Part shown: positions 1 to 10,858 of the stretch, in pieces
Layout: each line of letters opens with the position of its first letter
Numbering within the stretch: position 1 is the stretch's first letter
Assembly: GCA_947458335.1 (NCBI GenBank)
Contig: CANGYW010000006.1
Coordinates: 1-35,782 of the forward strand
Source of the DNA: Chitinophagaceae bacterium
GTDB taxonomy: Bacteria > Bacteroidota > Bacteroidia > Chitinophagales > Chitinophagaceae
Direction of reading: 5' to 3'
DNA: 35,782 bases
Translations under genes and position numbers: made by a program
Notes under the pieces: model-generated
Database searches by the model: none
Told to the model about the DNA's origin: nothing
What the model saw: only the letters and a program-made list of their open reading frames with translations

Positions 1-2
1 AA

Positions 3-812
3 AGCGCTTTTGACATTGCCTTGCACGACCTAGCTTCGCAAGCAGCAGGAGTTCCGCTCTGGAAATGGCTACACGGAGATAATACCAAACGAATAACCAC
101 CGACTACACCGTAAGCATCGGCGATCCCGACAAGATGGCCCTAGATGCCAAAAAAATATTGGACCTGGGTTATCCGGCTATCAAAGTAAAACTGGGCAAA
201 AACGGCAAGACCGATGTGCTTCGTATGCAAGCCATCCGTAAAGCCGTAGGCCCCACCGTTCCGCTGCGCATCGATGCCAACCAGGGCTGGACCGTACCTG
301 AAGCCGTTGAGACACTTCAGGCGCTAGCGCCGTTGAACATCGAACATTGCGAGGAACCCATCTCTCGATATTTATATACTTCGTTGCCACAAGTAAAAAA
401 AGAAAGTCCCATTGCCATTATGGCCGATGAATGCTGCGGAGACCATCACGATGCCGCACGCCTGATTGCTCTTGATGCCTGCGACTATTTTAATATTAAA
501 CTGGGTAAAGCCGGAGGTATTCGCAATGGCGTACGAATTGTTCGATTGGCCGAAACGGCCGGTATCAAATTGCAAGTTGGGGCGATGATCGAATCACGAC
601 TGGCCATGACAGCTTTTGCACACTTTGCCTGCTGTAGCCCTCAGATCGTACATTATGATTTTGATACCGCGCTAATGTTTAAGCAAGATCCCGTTACCGG
701 AGGTATTCGCTACGAAAAAAATGGAGTCATTGAATTACCGGAAGGCCCCGGTCTTGGTGCAACTATAGCCGAAGAGTGGTTGCAAAAAATGGAAGCCATT
801 CATCTAGTTTAA
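3..812 (+). CDS. Dipeptide epimerase (L-Ala-D/L-Glu epimerase type, enolase superfamily), 5'-truncated by window edge
   Basis: Reading frame open from base 3 (SAFDIALHDLASQ...). Enolase-superfamily motifs KVKLGK, DANQGW, CEEP, MADE, NIKLGKAGG and the DxD motif (HYDFDTALM) typical of dipeptide epimerases. Confidence 0.85.
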   Translation, partial: SAFDIALHDLASQAAGVPLWKWLHGDNTKRITTDYTVSIGDPDKMALDAKKILDLGYPAIKVKLGKNGKTDVLRMQAIRKAVGPTVPLRIDANQGWTVPEAVETLQALAPLNIEHCEEPISRYLYTSLPQVKKESPIAIMADECCGDHHDAARLIALDACDYFNIKLGKAGGIRNGVRIVRLAETAGIKLQVGAMIESRLAMTAFAHFACCSPQIVHYDFDTALMFKQDPVTGGIRYEKNGVIELPEGPGLGATIAEEWLQKMEAIHLV

Positions 813-819
813 CTAATAG

Positions 820-1809
820 TTGATACCGCCTACAATGTGGCAGCGTTTACAAGATATAATCAGCTCACTCTTTTTAACCCGGGCGCAAGACCAGGTCTTT
901 GAGCATATGCTCACCCATTATCGAAAAGCAAAACGATACCGGGCCCGAAAGATCGTTGCGAAAAATCTTTTACGTGATATCATTTTTGTTTCGCTTGGTA
1001 TCGTATCGGCATCGTTCGGCCTTAAAGCACTCTTGCTTCCCAATCATTTTATCGATGGCGGAGCTACCGGCATCTCTCTCTTGCTATCTACCCTTAGCAC
1101 AACTCCACTTTGGATGTTTATTCCGCTGGTCAACTTGCCCTTTATCATAATGGGCTATCGTATCATGGGTAGCACTTTTGCCATTAAAACGGCGCTAGCC
1201 ATTGCGGGTCTCTCTCTATGTCTGGCTTTTGTACACTTTCCAGTAATTACACAAGACAAGGTATTGGTAGCTGTCTTTGGTGGATTTTTCTTAGGAGCAG
1301 GCATTGGGCTGGCCGTACGAGGCGGAGCGGTTATTGATGGCACCGAAGTACTCGCTATTTATCTAAGCAGAAAACTGGGTACGACCATTGGTGATATTAT
1401 TCTTATTATCAATATCATCATCTTTTCGCTAGCAGCTTATTTATTAAGCATCGAAGTAGCCTTGTATTCCATCATCACGTATATGGTGGCCTCAAAAATG
1501 CTTGACTTTATTGTAGAAGGCATCGAAGAATATATTGGGGTTACGATCGTATCGTCGCATAGCGAGGAGATACGAGAGATGATCATCAATGTTATGGGGA
1601 GAGGTGTTACCGTCTACCAGGGCAAAGGAGGATATGGTAAACGGGGAGAAAAAAGAGATCTCGATATTATTTATACGGTCATAACACGATTAGAGATCAA
1701 CAAACTAAATACAGAAATAGAGAAAATAACACCGACCGCCTTTGTGGTGATGAACTCCGTTAAGGAAGCAAAAGGAGGACGAATTAAAAAAAGACCGCTC
1801 AACCATTAG
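820..1809 (+). CDS. YitT family membrane protein (DUF161/DUF2179)
   Basis: Multi-TM protein with motif GGxxGxSLLLS, RGGAVIDGTEVLA and C-terminal DUF2179-like region (GRGVTVYQGKGGYGKRGEKRDLDIIYTVI). TTG at 820 or ATG at 835 are possible starts. Confidence 0.85.
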   Translation: MIPPTMWQRLQDIISSLFLTRAQDQVFEHMLTHYRKAKRYRARKIVAKNLLRDIIFVSLGIVSASFGLKALLLPNHFIDGGATGISLLLSTLSTTPLWMFIPLVNLPFIIMGYRIMGSTFAIKTALAIAGLSLCLAFVHFPVITQDKVLVAVFGGFFLGAGIGLAVRGGAVIDGTEVLAIYLSRKLGTTIGDIILIINIIIFSLAAYLLSIEVALYSIITYMVASKMLDFIVEGIEEYIGVTIVSSHSEEIREMIINVMGRGVTVYQGKGGYGKRGEKRDLDIIYTVITRLEINKLNTEIEKITPTAFVVMNSVKEAKGGRIKKRPLNH

Positions 1810-3308
1810 TCGATCCGCCAGGTCATCTCACCTCCCTTCTCATCTTTTAGCTGAATACCCACGCTGGCCAGCCTGTCACGGATCTTATCGGAGGTCATAA
1901 AATCTTTTCGGCCACGAGCCTCTTTTCGAATATCAATTAAAAGGTTCATCACCTGCTCTAGCTTATTGTGCCCTCCTTCTTCCATCCCCTGTAGACCTAA
2001 CACCGTCTCGAGCCAGTGAGTCATTTCTTTTTGAAGATGAAGCAAAGTAGAGGCCGCCAGCGCTCCGGTGGGTGTAAGTCCATCGTAAATTGCGTTGATG
2101 ATAGGTACTAGCTCAAAAAAGTTTGCCAACACCTTTGCCGTACTAAAATCATCATTCATAAATAAGTGCAATTCACCCAGTAAACGATTGACCGTTTGGG
2201 TGAGTGCCTCATCGGATCCGTTACCCGATGCACCCTTTTGTGCGCAATCGATCTTCTTTAATTTTTGATAGGCCTCCCACAACCGCTTTAGGCCTTTCTC
2301 GGCAGCTTGCAACGCCTCGTTACTAAAGTCGAGGGTGCTACTATAGTGTGTCTGTAAAATAAAAAAGCGCACCGTCATTGGGTGATAGGCCTTCTCGAGC
2401 AAAGGATGTGTGCCGCTAAAAAGTTCGGTAAGGCGGATCACATTGTTATAGCTCTTCCCCATCTTACGACCATTGATGGTGATCATGTTATTGTGCATCC
2501 AGTAGCGAACCGGCGTCTGGTGATTGCAAATCGTGCTCTGCGCGATCTCACTTTCGTGATGCGGAAAAAGCAGATCCATGCCACCTCCGTGAATATCGAA
2601 TTGCTTGCCCAGGTATTTAGTGGCCATAGCAGAGCATTCAATATGCCAGCCTGGGTAGCCTACCCCCCAGGGGCTTTGCCAACGCATAATATGTTCGGGT
2701 GCGGCGGCTTTCCAGAGGGCAAAATCGGTACGGTCTTTCTTTTCCTCTTGGCCCTCTAGCTCGCGGGTGGTAGTGAGTAATTCATCGATAACTCGCCCGC
2801 TGAGTTTTCCATAGTCATGGCTGGCCGCATATTTTTTTACATCAAAATAGACCGAACCCTGTACCTCATAGGCATAGCCAGCCTCTATTAGCTGTTCGAT
2901 CATGCCGATCTGTTCTACAATATGACCCGTAGCAGTAGGCTCTACCGACGGAGGCAGTGTGTTAAACTGCTCCATGGCCCAATGAAAAAGCCGTGTATAC
3001 TTATGGACCAGCTCCATGGGTTCGAGCTGCTCAAGTTTTGCTTTTTCGGCGATCTTATCGGTAGCCTCACGTCCCTCTTCTTCAAAATGTCCGGCATCGG
3101 TTATGTTACGCACATAACGCACCTTGTACCCCAGGGTTTGCAAATAACGAAAGACCACATCGAACGTAATGTAAGGTCTGGCATGACCCAGATGACTTTC
3201 TCCGCTTACGGTCGGGCCACAGACATACATACCCACATGTCCGGGTACTAAGGGTGTAAATACTTCTTTTTGTCGGGTCAGCGAATTATAGATGCGAAGC
3301 TCGGCCAT
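1806..3308 (-). CDS. cysS: Cysteine--tRNA ligase
   Basis: MYVCGPTVSGESHLGHARPYI, GWHIECSAMATKYLG, DIHGGGMDLLFPHHE, KMGKS motifs. Confidence 0.97.
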   Translation of the reverse strand: MAELRIYNSLTRQKEVFTPLVPGHVGMYVCGPTVSGESHLGHARPYITFDVVFRYLQTLGYKVRYVRNITDAGHFEEEGREATDKIAEKAKLEQLEPMELVHKYTRLFHWAMEQFNTLPPSVEPTATGHIVEQIGMIEQLIEAGYAYEVQGSVYFDVKKYAASHDYGKLSGRVIDELLTTTRELEGQEEKKDRTDFALWKAAAPEHIMRWQSPWGVGYPGWHIECSAMATKYLGKQFDIHGGGMDLLFPHHESEIAQSTICNHQTPVRYWMHNNMITINGRKMGKSYNNVIRLTELFSGTHPLLEKAYHPMTVRFFILQTHYSSTLDFSNEALQAAEKGLKRLWEAYQKLKKIDCAQKGASGNGSDEALTQTVNRLLGELHLFMNDDFSTAKVLANFFELVPIINAIYDGLTPTGALAASTLLHLQKEMTHWLETVLGLQGMEEGGHNKLEQVMNLLIDIRKEARGRKDFMTSDKIRDRLASVGIQLKDEKGGEMTWRID

Positions 3309-3354
3309 ATGGCAAAGATGATTAAAATAAATGGAATCAAACAGCAGTGCCCGA

Positions 3355-4479
3355 CTAGTGCTGCAATTGCAGGTCTGTCACTAGCATATAATGATCGGAA
3401 TAATCCTTTTTGACCCGCTTAAACTGTTGTACCGCAAAGTGACGGTCGGCAAAAATATAATCGATACGAAGCGTAGGCGAGAGCCCGCGAAAGGTACGGC
3501 CCAACCCATAGCCCTGTTGTAAGAAGACATCCTGCAAGGTGCCCCGCACGGTAAAATAAGTGTATGAATTAGGTACATCATTTAGGTCGGCCGCTAAAAT
3601 AACTGGATGGGGAGAATCGGCTAGCAACGAGGCGATCATATCCGCCTGAAGGCTTCTAATAACTACACCTCTTTTTAATTTGCCAACAAGGGGAATAAAG
3701 TGATAGACTAAGCTGTCTTCGCGATCGCGAATTTTTTCGATACGCCGATAATCCTGTTTATCGAATCGCTGTGATTGAAGATGCGTAGTAAATATGCGAA
3801 TCACCCCATCGGTCGTCTTTATATCTGCCTGCAATAAAACTTCGGGCTGCGAAGGGCGCGGAAAACGTACCATTCCGCTATCTACAATGGGATAACGCGA
3901 AAAGATGACCGAACTGTAATAGTTAAGGTCGCCATCCAGATCTTTACTAAAATAAAAATAAGGATACCCCAGTTGCTTACGAATAGAACTGATATTGTCG
4001 TAATAAACAGGATTGTCAGAAGTATAGAACTCCTGCAAGCATAACACATCGGCCTTTTGCTCGGCCAGCAGCGCCAGCATTTTCTTGCGGGTCAAACTCC
4101 CCCGATTATTATTGCGCGTTAACTCAATAAAACGAGCCACATTCCAGCTGACCACCCGAATAACCTTAGGCTCTTTTTTTACCTCGAAAGCAGTAGGTGC
4201 ATTAAAGGCAATAAATACACCGATACTTTTATACCCGAGCAACAGTGCGCTGAGCGAAATAAGAGCGAGTCTGAACTTAAGCAACACCAACCAACCCACC
4301 AGAAAACCGATAACGATAAAAAGTAAAAAGGGAAAGGTTAGCCCCATCAGCGAAACCCACCACCACTGCTGCGGGTGAAGCAGCGGTATAAGACAAGACA
4401 ATAAGAAAAGGGCCACTGCCAGTACATTGGCCGAGATCACAAATTTTTTGGTAAATATTCGAAGTCGACTCTTCTTCAT
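3355..4479 (-). CDS. Endonuclease/exonuclease/phosphatase family protein with N-terminal TM helices
   Basis: EEP motifs: VVSWNVARF, LCLQEFY, ILAADLNDVPNSYTY, RIDYIFAD, SDHYMLV; hydrophobic N-terminus. Confidence 0.88.
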   Translation of the reverse strand: MKKSRLRIFTKKFVISANVLAVALFLLSCLIPLLHPQQWWWVSLMGLTFPFLLFIVIGFLVGWLVLLKFRLALISLSALLLGYKSIGVFIAFNAPTAFEVKKEPKVIRVVSWNVARFIELTRNNNRGSLTRKKMLALLAEQKADVLCLQEFYTSDNPVYYDNISSIRKQLGYPYFYFSKDLDGDLNYYSSVIFSRYPIVDSGMVRFPRPSQPEVLLQADIKTTDGVIRIFTTHLQSQRFDKQDYRRIEKIRDREDSLVYHFIPLVGKLKRGVVIRSLQADMIASLLADSPHPVILAADLNDVPNSYTYFTVRGTLQDVFLQQGYGLGRTFRGLSPTLRIDYIFADRHFAVQQFKRVKKDYSDHYMLVTDLQLQH

Positions 4480-4949
4480 TACTGTCGAATAAGGCTATCG
4501 GCCGCAGCCAAACTACCTAAGATGGCCGCTTTGACCTTCTGTACTTTTTCTAGCTCCTCCTGAAAATAACGCACCCGAAGAGGCTTATTATCTTTTGCAG
4601 AATCCATGTTAAACTCAACCATCCATTTATCCATAGCAAAGTCAGCATAATTAAGATCACTACTTAGCTGTTCCAATTGTTGGCGATAAACCTTGTTGGC
4701 ACTGCCTGCTTGCTTGGCTAGTGAGTCGAGACGTTGCTGTACTCGCTGTTGCGCACCCCTTACCTTACCCATCTTGGGCATCACTTCGTCGTGTATATCC
4801 ATCACCTGGTGGTAGAGACTATCGTCGGCCGACAAGGGCTGGGTGGTCATATGACCAGGGCCGTGCTCCGACTGATCGGATGGACCTTTACAAGCAGCAA
4901 AAATTAAAACAACCCCTACAGAAAAAACTAAAAATAATGCGGTACGCAT
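4479..4949 (-). CDS. Small predicted lipoprotein of unknown function
   Basis: ATG at 4949 gives MRTALFLVFSVGVVLIFAACKGPS (signal peptide plus AAC lipobox). Stop/start overlap (TAATG) with the downstream EEP gene. The longer ORF call (4994) lacks the signal-peptide start context. Confidence 0.75.
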   Translation of the reverse strand: MRTALFLVFSVGVVLIFAACKGPSDQSEHGPGHMTTQPLSADDSLYHQVMDIHDEVMPKMGKVRGAQQRVQQRLDSLAKQAGSANKVYRQQLEQLSSDLNYADFAMDKWMVEFNMDSAKDNKPLRVRYFQEELEKVQKVKAAILGSLAAADSLIRQ

Positions 4950-5039
4950 AGCAGTATCAATTAGAAAACAAAGATACCCAAATGTAAAAGACAAGCGTCG
5001 TTCGGCTAATTTTGGGGTAAATTAGTACTCCTCTACCCT

Positions 5040-7115
5040 ATGCTTCAACTTCAAAACTATGTAGCCGGACAATGGCTTCGCGGACAAGGCAACGAACAAC
5101 CTCTTTTCGATGCGGTTACCGGCGAGCCGTTTGGTACCACCAGCACTCAGGGGGTCGACTTCAAGTTTATGATCGAATATGCGCGGCAAAAAGGAAATCC
5201 GGCGCTGCGTAGTCTCTCTTTTCACGAAAGAGGCAATCGACTCAAAGCACTCGCCTTTCACTTGCAAAAACACTTACCCGCCTTTTATGCATTGAGCTAC
5301 CGCAGCGGTGCTACCAAAGCGGATAGCTGGGTAGATATCGAAGGAGGAATCGGCAATCTTTTTTCGAATGCTTCGCTACGCCGAAAGTTTCCAAACGAAA
5401 CATTTTGCATCGATGGAGAAAGTCATAACCTAAGCAAAGGCAACAGTTTTATGGGTACCCATATACTAGTACCCAAAGAAGGAGTGGCCATTCACATCAA
5501 TGCCTTTAATTTTCCGGTCTGGGGAATGCTCGAGAAAATTGCCGTTAATTTACTTGCCGGCGTTCCCGCCATTGTTAAACCTGCCACCGCCACCTCGTAT
5601 CTAACCGAAGCTGTATTTCGCGAAATTATCAACAGTAAGATATTTCCAGAAGGGTCGCTACAACTGATCTGTGGCAGCAGCGGCGATCTGCTGAACTGGG
5701 TCGATAGCCAAGACGTAGTCACTTTTACCGGCAGTGCAGCTACAGGCGCACTACTTAAGAAAACACCGGCAATTCTCGATAACAATGTTCCCTTTAATAT
5801 GGAAGCCGACAGTCTCAATTGTATTGTGCTGGGCGAATCTGTACAACCGGACGATCCGGAGTGGGAGCTCTTTGTAAAAGAAGTACGAAAAGAAATGACC
5901 CTTAAAGCCGGGCAGCGTTGTACGGGGGTGCGTCGCATTTTTGTTCCGGCCCGCCACCTCGATGCCATCACCCATTCGTTACAAAAGGCACTGGCACAAA
6001 CGGTGATTGGATCTCCCTATAACGAAAAAGTTAGAATGGGATCGCTGGCTGGTCAGCAGCAACGAAACGAAGTACTGGCCCAAGTACAGAAACTACTAGC
6101 CTCCTCGCAACTCATCTATGGATCACTCGACAGTGTAAGCGTAATAGATGCCGATGCACAAAAAGGAGCCTTTCTATCTCCGCTACTACTGCGTAATGAG
6201 TCTCCCTTTGCCACCAACACTCCGCACGAAATCGAGGCTTTTGGTCCGGTAAGTACCTTGATGCCCTACCAGGGTATAGACGAAGCCATCACACTTAGTA
6301 AAAAAGGAAAAGGAAGCCTGGTTACCACCATAGTCACCAACGATACCCACGAAGCCCGTCAATATGTGATCGGTGCCGCCTCTCACCACGGAAGAATCCT
6401 GGTCTTGAACCGTGCATGCGCCAAAGAGAGCACCGGGCATGGCTCTCCTTTGCCTTTGCTGGTACATGGCGGACCTGGTCGCGCCGGAGGCGGCGAAGAG
6501 ATGGGCGGTATTCGCGGTGTTAAACATTATTTGCAACGCACGGCCTTACAAGGATCTCCCACCATGATCACGGCCATCACTTCGGTCTATCAACCCTATG
6601 CCGAAGGCAAAGATCCCGGCAAACATCCTTTTAAAAAATATTTCGAAGAGTTGCAGATCGGAGATCAGTTGCTCACAGAAAAAAGAATGATCACCGCAGA
6701 AGATATTGACCGCTTTGCCGATCTGAGTGGCGATCATTTTTATGCCCACATTAAAGAGACAGACTTTGAAGGCACCATGTTCGAACGACAAGTGGCCCAC
6801 GGTTATTTGATTATGAGTTTAGCGGCGGGCTTATTTGTTGATAGCTACGAAAAAAATCCAGTGTTGCTTAACTACGGCATCGATGAACTTCGTTTTACAA
6901 AACCGGTTTATCCAGGCAGCGAGATACAGATTCGTTTTACCTGCAAAGAAAAACTCTTACAAGACAAACGTGTTGTCGACAACCCTGCCGATATAAAAAG
7001 AGGAGATGATATTGAAAAAGGTATTGTAAAATGGTTAGTCGAAATACTCGACGAGAACCACGAAATAACCGGTATTGCCACCATTTTGACTATGGTCGCC
7101 AAACAACCCCAATAA
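5040..7115 (+). CDS. paaZ: Bifunctional PaaZ: aldehyde dehydrogenase + MaoC-like enoyl-CoA hydratase (phenylacetate degradation)
   Basis: N-terminal ALDH ([25 protein letters not shown] catalytic Cys) and C-terminal MaoC hydratase ([34 protein letters not shown]). Confidence 0.93.
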   Translation: MLQLQNYVAGQWLRGQGNEQPLFDAVTGEPFGTTSTQGVDFKFMIEYARQKGNPALRSLSFHERGNRLKALAFHLQKHLPAFYALSYRSGATKADSWVDIEGGIGNLFSNASLRRKFPNETFCIDGESHNLSKGNSFMGTHILVPKEGVAIHINAFNFPVWGMLEKIAVNLLAGVPAIVKPATATSYLTEAVFREIINSKIFPEGSLQLICGSSGDLLNWVDSQDVVTFTGSAATGALLKKTPAILDNNVPFNMEADSLNCIVLGESVQPDDPEWELFVKEVRKEMTLKAGQRCTGVRRIFVPARHLDAITHSLQKALAQTVIGSPYNEKVRMGSLAGQQQRNEVLAQVQKLLASSQLIYGSLDSVSVIDADAQKGAFLSPLLLRNESPFATNTPHEIEAFGPVSTLMPYQGIDEAITLSKKGKGSLVTTIVTNDTHEARQYVIGAASHHGRILVLNRACAKESTGHGSPLPLLVHGGPGRAGGGEEMGGIRGVKHYLQRTALQGSPTMITAITSVYQPYAEGKDPGKHPFKKYFEELQIGDQLLTEKRMITAEDIDRFADLSGDHFYAHIKETDFEGTMFERQVAHGYLIMSLAAGLFVDSYEKNPVLLNYGIDELRFTKPVYPGSEIQIRFTCKEKLLQDKRVVDNPADIKRGDDIEKGIVKWLVEILDENHEITGIATILTMVAKQPQ

Positions 7116-7130
7116 TCGTACACTAGTAAT

Positions 7131-7889
7131 ATGGATACTGCTTACGTTACCTCCACCCGACAAGACTCACTACAAATCGTAGAGTTCTATCACCCGCAAA
7201 GTAATTCGTTGCCCCGCACCCTGCTTACGCAATTGGCCGCTTCTATTACAGCTGCCGGCGAAGATGCCGATATCAAACTCGTCTTGCTTCGTAGTGGCGG
7301 AGAAAGGGTGTTTTGTGCCGGAGCCTCGTTCGATGAACTCGCCTCCATTACTACTGCAGCCGAAGGCCTTCGCTTCTTTAGTGGCTTTGCAGAAGTAATC
7401 AATGCCATCAGAACCTGTCCCATTCCGGTCATTGGAAGAATACAAGGTAAATGCGTAGGAGGAGGAGTAGGACTGGCTGCAGCAGTAGACTATGCATTAG
7501 CAACCGACAGTGCACAAGTTAAACTCAGCGAGCTGGCCGTAGGCATCGGCCCGTTCGTAGTAGGACCTGCCGTAGAAAGAAAAATAGGCGTCTCTGCCTT
7601 TTCACAATTAGCCCTCGATGCCACCGGATGGCGCAGTGCAACATGGGCACATCAACGGGGACTATTTGCCGAACTATTCGAGGATATTGCCGGTCTAGAT
7701 GAAGGAGTCAACCGATTAGTGGCACAACTGCTACAAAGCAGTCCTGCTGCCCTCAAAGAGATTAAGAAGATCTGTTGGGAAGGAACCGAACACTGGACCC
7801 AATTGCTACAGCACCGGGCCTCTATCAGTGGTCGACTGCTACTAACCGAAGAAAGTAAAAAAGCCATAGAGCGATTAACAAAAAAATGA
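7131..7889 (+). CDS. Enoyl-CoA hydratase/isomerase family protein
   Basis: Crotonase fold motifs: FCAGASFDELA, IGRIQGKCVGGGVGLAAAVDYALA, SELAVGIGPFVVGPAVERKIG. Confidence 0.88.
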   Translation: MDTAYVTSTRQDSLQIVEFYHPQSNSLPRTLLTQLAASITAAGEDADIKLVLLRSGGERVFCAGASFDELASITTAAEGLRFFSGFAEVINAIRTCPIPVIGRIQGKCVGGGVGLAAAVDYALATDSAQVKLSELAVGIGPFVVGPAVERKIGVSAFSQLALDATGWRSATWAHQRGLFAELFEDIAGLDEGVNRLVAQLLQSSPAALKEIKKICWEGTEHWTQLLQHRASISGRLLLTEESKKAIERLTKK

Positions 7890-8533
7890 AAGCTCCCCTT
7901 CTTTGCTATACGGAGCAAAACTTCAATAGCTTCTGCGATATAGTAGCGGAACGTGATGCCGATCTGCAGCAGATACTACACAAACACGGATATCCTCGAC
8001 CCTGGATCAGACCCAATACGTTTCAAACCCTGGTCCTCTCTATCTTAGAGCAGCAGGTTTCATTGGCGGCAGCTTATGCGGCTTTTAATCGCTTACGAAA
8101 AAAGGTAGGCACGGTAACTCCCAAAAAAATAGTATCGCTTACCGATCAGGAACTGCGCGACTGTTATTTTACCCGCCAAAAAATCGTTTATGCAAAGGGG
8201 CTGGCACAAGCTATTATCGAAAAAAAGATCAGCTTACGCAAGATGGAACAATGTAGCGACCAAGAGGTCTTTGACCAGCTGATCCCGCTCAAGGGAATCG
8301 GACCCTGGACAATAGATGTGTACCTGATGCATGCCCTGCGAAGAACCAATCAGTTTCCACTGGGAGATATCGCATTGGTCAATAGCTTAAAAAAAGTAAA
8401 ACGGATGCGAGCCACCGTTTCTAAAGAGCGAATGCTGGCTGTAGCGGCCAAATGGAAACCTTACCGCAGCATTGCAGCGTTTATTTTGTGGCACGCCTAT
8501 ATGAAAGAGAAGGGCGCACGCATTAGCCACTAA
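7886..8533 (+). CDS. DNA-3-methyladenine glycosylase II-like (HhH-GPD superfamily)
   Basis: HhH-GPD motif LKGIGPWTIDVYLMHALRRTNQFPLGDIAL with catalytic Asp; SILEQQVS helix. ATGA overlap with the upstream gene. Confidence 0.88.
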   Translation: MKAPLLCYTEQNFNSFCDIVAERDADLQQILHKHGYPRPWIRPNTFQTLVLSILEQQVSLAAAYAAFNRLRKKVGTVTPKKIVSLTDQELRDCYFTRQKIVYAKGLAQAIIEKKISLRKMEQCSDQEVFDQLIPLKGIGPWTIDVYLMHALRRTNQFPLGDIALVNSLKKVKRMRATVSKERMLAVAAKWKPYRSIAAFILWHAYMKEKGARISH

Positions 8534-8536
8534 TCA

Positions 8537-9292
8537 CTAGATATTTAATCCGCCGCAGGCACTAATCGTTTGACCCGTTACATAGGCCGATAGATCGGAG
8601 GCTAAAAACAAGGTTACATTGGCAATATCGGTAGCTGATGCAAAACGACCCAGGGGAATACCGGCCTTGTATTTTTCGGCTGCTTCGCCCGCCTGTAAAT
8701 ATTGTGTCATATCGGTTTCTACAAAACCCGGTGCAATAGCATTACAACGAATGTTACGGCTTCCCAACTCTTTGGCTACCGACTTGGTAAAACCAATAAT
8801 GCCGGCTTTGCTGGCAGCATAACTGCTTTGCCCCGCATTACCCATTTCGCCGATCACAGAACTCATATTAATAATAGAGCCCGAACGCGCTTTCATCATT
8901 GGGCGAATTACTTGCTTTGTCATATAAAAGACGCTGTTAAGGTTAACTCGCATCACTTCTTCCCACTGCTCATTGGTCATACGCATTAACAGATTATCCT
9001 TAGAGATACCCGCATTATTAACACAGATATCGATGGTGCCAAACTCCTTTAGCACCTCGGCCACCAGCGCCTCACAGGCCTGTGGATCTGACGCATTGCT
9101 CTGGTATGCCTTTGCCTTGACCCCGGCCTCTTGTAAAGCGGTTTCTAAAGAAGCCGCTTTCTCGGCACTGCTGTCGCTTATATAAGTAAACGCCACCTGT
9201 GCTCCCTGTGCAGCAAAGAGACGGGCAATTCCCTCTCCTATTCCCCGGGCACCACCGGTTACGATCGCCACTTTATTATCGAGTAGTTTCAT
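8537..9292 (-). CDS. fabG: 3-oxoacyl-[acyl-carrier-protein] reductase-like SDR
   Basis: TGGARGIGEGIA, NNAGISKDNLLMRM, SSYAASKAG, PGFVETDMT. Confidence 0.9.
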   Translation of the reverse strand: MKLLDNKVAIVTGGARGIGEGIARLFAAQGAQVAFTYISDSSAEKAASLETALQEAGVKAKAYQSNASDPQACEALVAEVLKEFGTIDICVNNAGISKDNLLMRMTNEQWEEVMRVNLNSVFYMTKQVIRPMMKARSGSIINMSSVIGEMGNAGQSSYAASKAGIIGFTKSVAKELGSRNIRCNAIAPGFVETDMTQYLQAGEAAEKYKAGIPLGRFASATDIANVTLFLASDLSAYVTGQTISACGGLNI

Positions 9293-9301
9293 AAAAAAAG
9301 T

Positions 9302-10828
9302 TTAGGATGAGGCAAATGTAGCTGTATTCAGTTGTAAAATATCTTCGATCATATTTCGATCGTTACTTAAACGAGGCACCTTGTGCTGACCACCTAATTT
9401 TCCTTTTTGTCGCAACCAATTCGAGAAGGTTCCCCGAGGTAACGACTGGACTTGCGGTAAACCCAATGCTATGTCCCTGTACCGCTTGGCCTCGTAGTCA
9501 CTATTGAGTCGCTGCAATGCTTTATCTAGAATCTCTGTAAACACAACAAGGTTTGCAGGGGCGTGCTCAAACTCAATTAACCATTGGTGCGCCCCTTGTA
9601 CACGTTCGTTAAAATAAACAGGGGCCGCCGTATAATCTATTACTATAGCACCAGTCTGCTGACAGGCCTCTGCCAGCGCTCTATCGGTATTATCTACAAT
9701 AACCTCCTCGCCAAAGGCATTGATAAAATGTTTTAATCGCCCCGATACTTTTACCCGAAAAGGTCTTAGGGTAGTAAACTCAATTGTATCGCCCAATAAA
9801 TAGCGCCAGAGACCTGCATTAGTACTAATAACAGGGGCATATTGACGGCCGATCTCAACATCGCTAAGCCCAATGGTGCGAGGAGCTGCCGAGCCATACT
9901 CCTCGACCGGCATAAACTCCATAAACACGCCGTGATCGGTAAAAAGCAGCATGCCCGGTTGCAACGGATCATCTTGCGCGGCAAAGAAACCTTCGCTCGC
10001 ATTATACATATCGAGATACTGAATATCGCGGCCGATCCATTTCGAAAATTGCTCGCGGTAAGGGGTAAACGAAACCCCGCCATGCATATATAACTCGAGC
10101 GAGGGCCATACCTCCGAAATAGTTTGGCAACCTGTTAGCTCTAAAATACGTTTAAACAATACCAGGGTCCAGGTAGGTACTCCAGAAATAGAAGTAACGT
10201 TTTCTTTGATCGTGCTGGCCGCCAATTTTTCAATCTTCGATTCCCACTCATCCATCAGAGCAATATCCAAATGTGGAGTGCGCAGCCAATGACCCCAGAA
10301 GGGAGAATTCTGCAGTAAAACGGCACTTAGATCACCATATTGTGCCTCCTCGTTAAGGGGGTTGATGGTATGACTGCCGCCAATAATGAGCCCCTTTCCG
10401 GTCAGTAACTCCGAATCGGGTTTTCGCAAATAGTACAACGACAGCACATCTTTCGAAGCCCGGTAATGTCCATCTTGCAAACTCTCTTCGCTAACCGGAA
10501 TAAACTTACTCTTATCGCTGGTCGTTCCACTGCTCTTTGCAAACCAATGGATAGGTGTATTCCACAACAACCCCTGCTCGCCCTGCATGATTCGCTCTAT
10601 ATAGGGTTTTAGATCATCGTATTCATGAATAGGAACAGCCTCTTTAAAGGACTTGACCGAGAACAAGCGAGCAAAATCGTATCGCCTACCCAACTCGGTA
10701 TATTGGGCTGATGTCACCAGATCTTGTAGCACTTCTCGCTGCGCATCGATAGGATTATTTCGCCAGGCATCAATCCGCCAGGAGCGTAAGCGAGCCAACG
10801 ATGATATCGCAGGAGAAAGTAGTTTCAT
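9302..10828 (-). CDS. GH3 family (auxin-responsive promoter-like) acyl-adenylating protein
   Basis: HWFAKSSGTTSDKSKFIPVSEES ATP-binding motif, YNASEGFFAAQDD, LKHFINAFGEEVIVDNTDRAL. ATG at 10828 preferred to the TTG at 10840. Confidence 0.87.
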   Translation of the reverse strand: MKLLSPAISSLARLRSWRIDAWRNNPIDAQREVLQDLVTSAQYTELGRRYDFARLFSVKSFKEAVPIHEYDDLKPYIERIMQGEQGLLWNTPIHWFAKSSGTTSDKSKFIPVSEESLQDGHYRASKDVLSLYYLRKPDSELLTGKGLIIGGSHTINPLNEEAQYGDLSAVLLQNSPFWGHWLRTPHLDIALMDEWESKIEKLAASTIKENVTSISGVPTWTLVLFKRILELTGCQTISEVWPSLELYMHGGVSFTPYREQFSKWIGRDIQYLDMYNASEGFFAAQDDPLQPGMLLFTDHGVFMEFMPVEEYGSAAPRTIGLSDVEIGRQYAPVISTNAGLWRYLLGDTIEFTTLRPFRVKVSGRLKHFINAFGEEVIVDNTDRALAEACQQTGAIVIDYTAAPVYFNERVQGAHQWLIEFEHAPANLVVFTEILDKALQRLNSDYEAKRYRDIALGLPQVQSLPRGTFSNWLRQKGKLGGQHKVPRLSNDRNMIEDILQLNTATFASS

Positions 10829-10858
10829 GGCTACTGCCAAATTAAAAAAAAATGGTCA

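Noticed and set aside
5492-5971. 159-aa ORF antisense to paaZ
   Set aside because: Antisense shadow, no start context or family resemblance.
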